DNA from: Ilex aquifolium
Lineage: Eukaryota; Streptophyta; Magnoliopsida; Aquifoliales; Aquifoliaceae
Length of the DNA stretch: 64,000 nucleotides
Assembly (NCBI GenBank): GCA_951799425.1
Contig: OX637393.1
Coordinates: forward strand, 18,185,744 to 18,249,743
Direction of reading: 5' to 3'
Below, piece by piece: positions 55,069-64,000 of this stretch. The notes beneath the pieces were generated by a model. The model searched no databases, was not told the DNA's origin, and saw only the letters and a list, made by a program, of their open reading frames with translations. Every line of letters begins with the position of its first letter. The stretch's first letter is position 1. The translations under genes and the position numbers were made by a program.

Positions 55069-57738
55069 GTAAAGACCAGTCAGGAGGTTGAATTATTGGT
55101 GTATAAATAAGCATGATTTTAAGTTTATCAAATGATAATTGACATGCATCATTCCAATCAAATGGTACATCCTGACATAAGAGATTACACATGGGCCTTG
55201 ATATTGAACTAAAATTTTTAATGAATCTTCTGTAGAATCCTACATGGCCTAGAAAGGATCGGACATCTTTTACAGTCTTAGGTGGAGGGAGATTGTCTAT
55301 CAAATCAATCTTAGACTTATCAACTTCAATTCCCTCTACAGAAACTACATGACCTAGAACAATACCTTATGTGACCATAAAATGACATTTTTCTCAATTC
55401 AACACAAGAACTTTTTCAAGATTTTCCAAACTTAAATCAAATGAATCACCGTACACAGAAAAATCATCTATGAAGACTTCTAAAAACCGCTCCACCATAT
55501 CACTAAAGATACTTAACATGCAATGCTGAAAAGTAGCTAAAGCATTACACAGTCCAAAAAATATTTTTTTATAGGCAAAAGTACCAAAATGACATGTAAA
55601 AGTGATTTTCTCTTGATCATCAATTGCACTTTCAATCTGATTATAGTCGGAATACCCATCTAAGAAACAGTAATATGCATGACCAGCTATTCTCTCTAGG
55701 ACTTGATCTAGAAATGGTAATGAAAAATGATCTTTTTTTGTAAGTGAATTCAACTTTCGGTAGTCGATACACATACGCCAACTAGTGACTGTATGCATAG
55801 GGACAAACTTATTTTCTTTATTATATATGAAAGTAACACCAGATTTTTTTGGTACTACCTGTGTAGGGTTAACCCATTTACTATCAGATATTGGATAGAT
55901 AATATCAGCATCTAACAATTTAAGCACTTCAACCTGGACTATTTCTTTCAAATGCGAGTTCAATCTTCTTTATGGTTGTCTGGATGGTTTAGCATCTTCT
56001 TCTAAGTATATATAATGAGTACATAGAAGAGGACTTATTCCCTTAATATCTGTTATTGACCAACCGATAGCACTTTTATGACTCTTTATAACTTCAATCA
56101 ATTTTTCTTCCTGGATTACAGACAATTTAGAAGATATTATCACCGGATGAATCCCATCCTCCCCCAAGAAGACATATTTCAAGTCATTCAGGAGAGGTTT
56201 CAATTCTGGTTTAATAACTTCAACACTGGACTGGACAGACCTATGTTCAGCAGGCATCAACTTTTCAAATTTTGGACTCCATGCTTCAATGACTAACATA
56301 TCTATAGCATCATCATTATGTACAGACTCTAATGCATGTGACTCTTTCTTTATACATTCATTTTCAAACAGACTCTGAGTTAACAACTCGACACAGTTTA
56401 CTTCACTCATCACCTCCTCCTCTCTGGGATGTCTTGTCATATTAAACACATTCAATTCCAAGGTAATATTTTCAAATGAAAGTTTCATGATCTCACTCCT
56501 ACAATTAATCAATGCATTTGATGTAGCAAGGAATGGTCAACCTAGAATGACAGGAATGTATGTGAAAGCATTCAAAACTGGCTAAGTGTCAAGGACAATG
56601 AAATCAACTGTAAAATAGAACTTATCAACTTGGACTAACACATCCTCCACAATTCCTTGTGGGGTTTTCACAGATCGGTCTACTAACTGCAATGTGACAT
56701 TAGTGGGTTTCACCTCACCCAACCCTAACTGTTTATAGGCCGAGTATGGAAGCAAATTAACACTGGCTCTCAGATCAAGTAGAGCTTGCTCAATCCAAAA
56801 ATTTCTGATTACACACGACACTATAGGAATTCCTGGATCTTTGTACTTAAGAGAGGCCTTATGCTGGATGATAGCACTGACCTGTTCAATTAAAGATGCT
56901 TTCTTCTGTACATTGATCTTTCTTTTGACTCTGCAAAGGTCCTTTAAAAACTTAACATAAGATGGAACTTGTTTTATTGCATCCAATAGGGGATGTTAAT
57001 CTTTACTTGCTTGAACAGTTCAAAAATTTCAGAATGATTGGCTGGTGTTTTGGGTTTCTTGACTGCTTGAGGAAAAGGTAAAGGAATAGGACACGGAGAT
57101 TCTTTTTCCTTTGATGGCTCTAGTTCCTTTTCAGTCACAGGTTCAGGTTCAGGTTCAACTTGTTCATTGACTAGGGTTGACTTAGGTTTTGGCTTGGGGA
57201 TTAACATGTCTCTAATGATTTTTTCAATTACCTTACCACTTCTTAGTGTGCTAATTAACACTTCTTCAATACTCTGTGAGGTTTGAACTTTAAAATCATT
57301 CAATGCATGAGAATACTGAGTATTGAAATTTGTTTGACTCTAGATAAACTGGTTCATAGTATCCTCTAGACTCCTTTTGTGTGAGGGTTGATATGGTTGA
57401 TATGTCTGCTGAGTTTGGGGTTGATATGACTGCTGAGTTTGGGGCTGACCTGAAGGTGGACCTTGTGGTTGACTCAAAGGCTGTATATTTTTCTAACTAA
57501 AATTCGGCTGATTCTGCCACCCTGGATTGTAGGTTTCAGAATAAGGATTGGAATACGGTTTATTAAAGTTGGAAATGGCATTGGACTGTTCCATTAAAAC
57601 CTCTTTGAATGCAGGAATGATAAGACACTCCTTCGTAGGATGTCCTATCAATGCACAGATTTCACACGACTACTCAGTGGTAGACACTACAGACACTTCC
57701 TTCATTTTTTTCATTTCTAATGCTTCTAACTTTTGGGA

Positions 57739-59283
57739 CAAATGCCTATGATTGATTAAGTATGATATTTGAATGAAATTGATATAACATGTTTTGTGAA
57801 GATGTTGGAATGTAATTATATGCTTGATGATGTAAATTACATGCAGGACTTGGAAATGTTAATAAACATTGATATTGTTCATAATGTGCTCATGACATCG
57901 AGATTGCAATTGTACATTACATTGCATATGCACAAGAGACATCACATTCGTAGGCATGTGACATGAGTGTGCGAGTGTGCATGGTTTTGATCAAACACCA
58001 TCCTTGGTGGATTGATGCGTGAGCTCGAAAAAGTTGGACCAAGGTTCGACTGAGTCGCATGGGTTGCATGAAAGCAAGGGTCGGGGTTAGCAGGAAGGGC
58101 TAGACTATCCCTCGGGTGCAAGACCTAGTGATTTGGATACGCATTATGTTGGTATTGAGTCCATAAAGTGTGTCGGCATACACGGAGTCATTGGTGGAAG
58201 TCCATAGATGCCATGTTGGTTGGGTGCCCGTTGGTGAAAGTCCATAAATACCCACCCCAAGAAAGATCCGAGAATTTATAAATGGTCATTGGATGTGTAA
58301 CATCAATGGCGGGGTCTTGGAATGCCCGGACGTATACGCATGTCATTGTATCTGATATGGGAGCCGGTGGAGGGCTCGGGTTGTATTGCATGTGTGAGTA
58401 ACATCTCATAACATGTCATGACATTGTGGTATCCATTGCGAATTGCATATTCTTAAATGGATGTTTGATTGTTTGCTGATTTGCATGTGAACATTGCATA
58501 TGCATTTGGGTTGGGAGGTGGCCTCTTTAGGAGATACCCTATTGAGCTTGACTCACCCTTTATGGGGATATATATTTCAGGTGTTGGACAAGCATCGATA
58601 GACAACCCTAACATGGGTCCTAGTTGAGAAGAGGTAGGAATGTGGCTTTAAATTACATTTTTGTAAACACTTGTGTAATTTATTTTGAATTGTAAATAGT
58701 GGTAAGAGAACATGTAATGAACTCTTATGGATGTTATTTTGTGCATACTTAAATGTTATGTGAGTTTGGATGAACTCGGTATGAGATTGGGTGAGTTGGA
58801 ATTGAAAAGGAATGATTTTGTGGAAAACTGCGCCCTGGTCCAGCTACCAAGTTGAATAGGTACCGTTACCATGATTCCAACGGGCTCAGGTACCGGTACC
58901 TCTCTGGTAGTGGGCTCAAGTACTGGTACCTAGGTTCATAGGTACTGATACCTCGCTGTCGAGGGCCCAGGTACCAGTACCACATTTACTGGTACCGGTA
59001 CTTGGCAAGCAGAATGCTCAGGTACTGGTACCAAGTATACGAGGCACCGGTACCTCTTCTAAAATTTTAAAAAATTTAAAATAACTTTGCCAAGCCTCCA
59101 GGCCTTGAGCCTTCTTGTTTAAAGGATGTAATTGGAGTGATATTGATGAAAAATTGATGGATATTAGGCCTTGGAATGGTCATGTGATGACGTGGTGTCG
59201 GGTTTTGCGACATGCACGGGTAATTGCGCAGGTTGATGGGTGATCAACGGATTGAGAAAGGACCCTCGGATTTTGAGGCTTCA
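57739..59283 (+). mobile_element. TE-A 3' LTR fragment
   Basis: Same orientation as 745-2260, about 90% similar; ends GAGGCTTCA. The left edge is a breakpoint with TE-I gag (AAATGCC shared by both). Most simply the 3' LTR of TE-A, with its interior replaced by TE-D to TE-I; a second, separate copy is possible. Confidence 0.7.
58860..59054 (+). repeat. GGTACCGGTACC array in TE-A 3' LTR
   Basis: Counterpart of 1836-2049, with one fewer unit and several CG-to-TG-type changes within GGTACCGGTACC. Confidence 0.9.
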
Positions 59284-60714
59284 TAATCTATTGTTTCTCA
59301 TTCATATCACATTGGAGAAATGCACAAACAAAAGTAAAGGACCTAACTTTGCTCCATACATATCATTAATTTATGCATTGTACTCCTATCTTTGGCAAGT
59401 GATTGTAACCTATGCTTGTTTTCATTTAGATTATGCCAAAGGGAGAGAAATATATGTATGTGTATCAATCTGTATCATTTTTTCGATACTACACCTTCAA
59501 AAGAGGTACACACATACACATGTATGTATTCAAAACAAACTTTTTCAAAATATTTTGTGAGAAAAGCATGTTTGATATGTGCATAAGTTGAGGGGGAGTC
59601 TTACTTCATGATTTCAAAATACTTTTAGATGTAGGCATAAATCTAGAGGGAGCATATGCATGATGAATGCGAAAATATAGTTTAGCTTGTTGGATGGTTT
59701 ATGTTTTTGAATTGTAGATGTTTTGTCATCATCAAAAAAGGGGAGAACGTTGACCCATTGTTTTTTTAAGCATGGTTTTCATGATGATCAAACATCTACA
59801 ATATGATCTAATGTGTAAATTAGATGTGTAATTTAATTATATGAAAGATGTGCAAGAAAGGGAACGAAGAAAGAAAGACAGATGACAGACAAAATGAAGG
59901 ATGGGCTGAAGTGGTAGGCATCTCAAGGTCCTAGTACTTTGCCATGAAAATTGAACCAGAATGCTCTGTCAATGTCTAGTATGCCAGATGCTAATACGGC
60001 AAGGATATCAACACACATCAAATGCTGATACGGTATGCTAGATGGGGAACCGACATACCGGTTTGTGTCCGTTAAGCCTTGCAACGACTACTTTTTGGCA
60101 GATATTCAAAATACTTTGGCTTCAAAGTATAAATAGGGATTTTCAATGCTTTGGGGAGAACTTTTGCTACCTTGTATTTATGAGCTAGAAGCTTGAGTGA
60201 TTTATTGCATTGTAAAGAGATTTAAAGTGTTGAATTTCTTCTTGTTGCCTCCATTCTTGATTTGAGAGAGAATCTTTGTAAAGCAAGAGAAAGGATTGAT
60301 TGTTGTCTTCTTAAGTGACATACTATAGTGAGGAATATCATCTTAAACTCGAGGAAGAGAAATGTAAGGGTTTTGATCTCACCCATTGAAGAGTTCAAGT
60401 GAAAGAGAAAAAGGGAACCTCCATGGGGAGACGGAAGAGAGGACGTAGGCTAAGATTTGGGGCCGAACCGCTATACATCCTTGTGTCTGCATTCTCCTTA
60501 CCCTCTTTACTTTGATTTGTGTTTATTGCTTATACACACACCATCACTCTCTTACTATCTAACCAACATCTAGAAATCCATATTTATCAATTTCACAAAT
60601 AATGAAATTGAGATTTTAAATTAGGCAATAATTAGAAAACCTAAATACCCCCCCCCCCCCCCCCCCCCCCCCCCTCCCCTCCCTTTCTCTCTTAGGTTGC
60701 TTTTCGGGCCAACA
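59284..60714 (+). mobile_element. TE-J, 3' end of a Sirevirus-type Copia element
   Basis: The 3' UTR has repeated polypurine words (AGGGGGAG at 59591-59598, GAGGGAGC at 59645-59652) and a final tract ATCAAAAAAGGGGAGAA before the LTR, as is typical of Sireviruses. No pol remains in the window; the left edge is the end of the TE-A LTR, so TE-A may have inserted into it. Confidence 0.65.
59748..60714 (+). mobile_element. TE-J 3' LTR
   Basis: 967 bp; ends CGTTGACCC and GGGCCAACA are nearly inverted (the first base of TG is changed). TATAAATA at 60128-60135, preceded by repeated GATACGGTATGC/ACCGG-like words (59990-60065). A C-run of about 27 lies at 60648-60674. No PBS follows, so this is a 3' or solo LTR. 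Confidence 0.7.
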
Positions 60715-63700
60715 AAGTTATATTCACCTATATCAACATTGCGTTCAACAAATTGGAGTGAGCCTTCATACAGTAACATACTAAATAATAACATTAAACT
60801 ACATGGAATATTTGCATATTATATTATACCCAAATGTGTATGTTAATACAGCCTGTAAACCATTATTATATATGACAAAAAATTTTGTCATTGTTTAAGC
60901 ATTAATATTTCGTTTTCTCTTTAAATTCTACAAGATAATATAATAGTAGTATTATGGATTGTTTATGCATATTTGTTATGGATTTTTGTGTTGATTTGGC
61001 TGCCTTTGGCTTTTTCTTGTGTATTCCAAAATCTTTTCGTTCTCTCACTTCTGAAGAGAATTCTGGGTAACTATCCTTTTCACTATTGGTTAAGGCACTC
61101 TGTGTTATGTGTAATTCCTATAATGGAGTTATTATTTAACCTTTTTTGTTCCAGCAGAAAATATTTTTTGTTGGAAATTCATTTGTTACTATTGAGCTAA
61201 AATCCTTGAAATTCTTTTGAAGAGTTTGGAAATACAGCGTACACCGTGGTTAACAATACTAACACTATCATTGTGAAGGCAATATCAGTTGATTGGGGAC
61301 TAGACAATTTGATTCTTAATGAGATAGAATTTTTTATCATACCATGACTAATAGTGAAACGATCATTACCTATTTTGCTTCAATTTGATGTTGTTCATTG
61401 AGGTTGCTTCAATTTGTTTGTTTTGTGCATTGCTAATTTTAAATTTTATGCTTGAACATTTTATGAGATCTCATGTTCTTTGATTTGTCTTTAATTAATT
61501 ATCACATACATGAATTCTTCAATACCATCATTAGTAAAATTAGTTGCTTCAATTTGGCAACTTAAAAGTCAAGAGAAAGACAATGCAATCTTTTTGTGTG
61601 ATTCTTCTCTTTCTCCAAATGCCCAGTCAAATGTCTGTTCAAGTAATTTATGTGAATAGTGAATCATAAGAGACAAGTCTCATTTTGCCTCTCTTTTTAT
61701 TATGAACTAATATAACAATTTATCTCATAAATTCTCTTCTAAATTGTTGAACTCTCATCCAAAACCCAGCTTCTCCTCATAAATTCTCTTTTAGACCTAT
61801 CCACTCCCCTTTCTCTTTCCATTAAGAATTAGTACTCTTTTGCCCATATGTATGATAAATTTTTAATAAAAATTAAAATAATTTTCTTTGACTTTCATTT
61901 CTGTTACAGACAAATAAACAATTGACATGGCAGTAGAGTGATATCTCTACTATCTAACTCATGTATATGAATTTTATTTTGTGCGTTAAGTTAAGCAATG
62001 AACTTTTGTTCACTTACCCAAAAAAAGTTTGTTATGTTTCATTTGTTTATATGATATATTGATTTAAATTAAACATTTCTTAATTGATTCAAACTTGTGA
62101 GGGACAAAGTATACCTATTAGGCTGCTATGTTGCAATGCCGACCCCTGAGCTAACATTACCAACATAACTAGAATTTAAAATGATTCACGTGCATCTCAT
62201 GATTTTACTACATAATTTTTATATTCAAAATTCTTCACGTACAACGCACATGTGCATGAACTAGTAGCATAAAAGGACTTGACTATGGTACTGACCAAAA
62301 AAAAAAATCAATATTGTACCTCCAAAATTAATGGGTGTTTATACAATTTTTGTAAGTCAATTTACAACAAAAAAAATTACCACTTTTGTGGGTATTTTTA
62401 TTACTATTGTAGATATTTTTACGATCATTGGAGTAACTATTTTTATCACTTTTTCGGTACAAAAAATAAATTACTACTTTTGTGAGTGATTTACCATATT
62501 TGTGGGAATTTTTATTATTGTTATAGTAATTATTTTTATCACTTTTTTCGGTACCACAACAGTGATAAAAACACTCATAACAATAATAAAAGTATACACA
62601 AATATGATAAATAGAGTTATGATACCGAATTTTTTTTTTGTAGACAATTCCAACATAAAAAATGAGTACTTTTTAAACTTGTTTAGTCTATTGACCCTAG
62701 ACTCCACATAATAAAAAAGAAGTACCCAAATTTCCATAACAAAAAAAAAAAAAAAATTCTCTTGAACTAGACTCGTAACAAATTCAAGACATTGATATAT
62801 TTCACAAGGTTTGAAAGAACCTCAATGGGAAAAAAGTTGATAATTATGGTTTTATAGGAATAAAGGTGGTTTGACTAAAGGAAACAAATTTGCTAATTTT
62901 CGAGAAACAATCCAAAACAAAAGCATTATTTTCAAATAAATTTAATTTATTTTGTTAACTAGAAGTTGTTGCAAATTGATTTTTACGAAAGAAATAGATG
63001 TCTGCTATAATCGATGGACAATATTTTATTTCACTTGGTTCTTGATTCTATTGGTAAGTTTCCGACTAATTTATTTTTAATTGGGTTAAAATTTTGATAT
63101 AAAATTATATGCAAAAATGTAATTGGTATTTTATAATTGGAACAAACCATATCATTGATTAAGTTTAGGACTTGAGGGAAATAATTTTTCAAAAGTAAGA
63201 TTTAATTGTACAAAGGGCCAAGATTTATTGGTGTTTTTTTTCTTTACCATACAAAGGGCCAAGATTTGTGGAGTAAATCTTTTAATGATTGAAAACTTGG
63301 ACCAAACTAGTACTAAAATTAGATAGAAAAATAGTTTTCATTGATGCTATAATTTTTTTTTACGTACAATGGTGTTAGCCTAATCTAACAAAGAAAACAA
63401 TGAAAGCTAAATTGCTCTTGGAGGTAATAATCAAGTCTTACACTTAATAAGGATAAGTTTTGTTCTATTAAATACACTTGTCGCTTCTAAGAATGATTTA
63501 ATTGATGTCTCGGTTGAAATGTGAGGTCCACCTATGAAATTATGACTTTTCCTAGATTACTTTTTGCTCAAAGTAATGGTCATATTAGTCATTGTTTATA
63601 ACCAACTCCCGTACCTTCATTGAATAGACATGAGAACTAACCCCTATAAACTTAGAACACAAGATTTCAATGATGACAAATTTCTCTAGAGAATGTCATA

Positions 63701-64000
63701 CATTTAAGATCTTCGACTTCCATTACCAAAGCCAAGTAAAAAAAAAATATATATATTAATGATTGTAACTCAAAATCTTTGATAGGAGAGAAAAATAAGC
63801 TAGAACCTCCATATTTATAAAAGCTGCTACTACTACAAGGGAATCTTGTCCAAAAATAATAATGCTAATAAGATTTGACTTAAAGTAGTTCACATAGTCC
63901 AGTAACATTATTATGATTATAGTTAGCAAAAAAAAATTAATAAATTATTATTGATGATAAATTAGACACGAGCTCAACACATGAGTTCTGCTGCTCAGAG
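60715..64000. other. AT-rich region without recognised genes
   Basis: No ORF with recognisable domains, no LTR ends or transposase found. Short frames such as 60973-61200 are low-complexity and unsupported. It contains one foldback structure (62489-62612), diverged copies of its arm (62370-62470) and A/T runs. Confidence 0.5.
62489..62612. repeat. Imperfect foldback (MITE-like)
   Basis: Left arm 62489-62542 and right arm 62562-62612 are near-complementary, with a 19-nt loop (TTTTTTCGGTACCACAACA). Arms begin ATTTACCATATTTGTG and end CAAATATGATAAAT. Could be the core of a small MITE; no TSD established. Confidence 0.65.

Larger units (their letters stand above)
48861..57738 (-). mobile_element. 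TE-I, degenerate Athila-type element, 5'-truncated
   Basis: In the element sense: gag (broken off at 57738), protease, RT, RNase H, integrase, internal polypurine tract, zinc-knuckle ORF, env-like ORF, 3' UTR, 3' polypurine tract, shared LTR. The region 48936-49050 matches the TE-C 3' UTR. A hAT MITE interrupts RNase H. The 5' LTR is missing: gag ends at GGGACAAA, where the TE-A LTR fragment begins. Confidence 0.85.
52760..57738 (-). pseudogene. gag-pol: TE-I gag-pol remnant, split by a MITE
   Basis: Same order as TE-C but with many frameshifts and stops. Integrase C-terminus 53239-52760; integrase core 53753-53370 (CDRCQ; D in [10 protein letters not shown] in IISDGGTHF; frame lost before the Glu); upstream integrase 53968-53756; RNase H about 54100-54480 and 55080-55150, interrupted by the MITE; RT 55963-55130 with FIDDFSVYG where TE-C has FMDD; protease 56986-56512 with DLRAS in place of DLGAS; gag about 57738-56974 with a broken zinc knuckle and a deletion near 57250. 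Non-functional. Clearly related to TE-C over its whole length. Confidence 0.9.

Noticed and set aside
60648..60674. Long C run as a functional G-quadruplex or PPT
   Set aside because: It lies inside the Sirevirus LTR near its 3' end, where C-runs are common; a homopolymer of uncertain length gives no further evidence.
60973..61200. 75-aa hydrophobic frame in the right flank
   Set aside because: Isolated, low-complexity Leu/Phe-rich frame in AT-rich DNA; nothing supports a gene.

Overview
The window is plant nuclear heterochromatin, almost certainly from an angiosperm of unknown species. I found no convincing host gene. About 60 kb is a nest of LTR retrotransposons; the last ~3.3 kb is AT-rich sequence without recognisable genes. 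Evidence for a plant: Ty3/gypsy OTA/Athila-type polyproteins, primer-binding sites (PBS) complementary to tRNA-Asp, a Tekay-type chromovirus with an initiator-Met PBS, a Sirevirus (Copia) 3' end and a hAT MITE.

Layout (labels are mine). TE-A, a Tekay-type element on +, has its 5' LTR at <1-2260 (end at 20214-20215), its PBS and gag-PR pseudogene at 20221-22238, and a 3' LTR fragment at 57739-59283. TE-B, a gag-only Athila-type element on +, sits in the TE-A LTR (2261-20208). TE-C, a full-length Athila-type element on -, sits in the TE-B LTR (2993-17366). It has 1788-bp LTRs with no difference seen where compared, an open 1866-aa gag-pol, and two extra zinc-knuckle ORFs. TE-D is a head-to-head pair of element 3' halves (22239-28681). 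TE-E, on - (28682-36474), lost its pol and carries a solo LTR, TE-F (30873-33126). TE-G, an internally deleted Athila on + (36475-48105), contains TE-H, a gag-PR element on + (37027-41529). TE-I, on - (48861-57738), shares one LTR with TE-E, has a decayed pol, an env-like ORF and a third zinc-knuckle ORF, and is hit by a hAT MITE (54498-55068). TE-J is a Sirevirus 3' end (59284-60714).

Target-site duplications (TSDs) fix much of the order of events: TAATC for TE-C, GGCGT/GGAGT for TE-B, GTTAG for TE-F, AAAAG for TE-G, ATGTT for TE-H and GTAAAGAC for the MITE. TE-C looks like the only element still able to encode all enzymes; the others could at best be mobilised in trans.

Three patterns recur across families and are not explained by the standard element plan. 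(1) A stem-loop whose stem sequence changes but whose pairing and purine-rich GGA loop persist lies just upstream of every polypurine tract, both LTR-adjacent and internal. (2) A small basic CX2CX4HX6C protein, resembling at motif level the cysteine-rich nucleic-acid-binding proteins of plant flexiviruses, sits after pol in TE-C (twice) and TE-I. (3) Arrays of short palindromes, different in each family but often centred on CCGG or CG, sit just upstream of the LTR TATA boxes.
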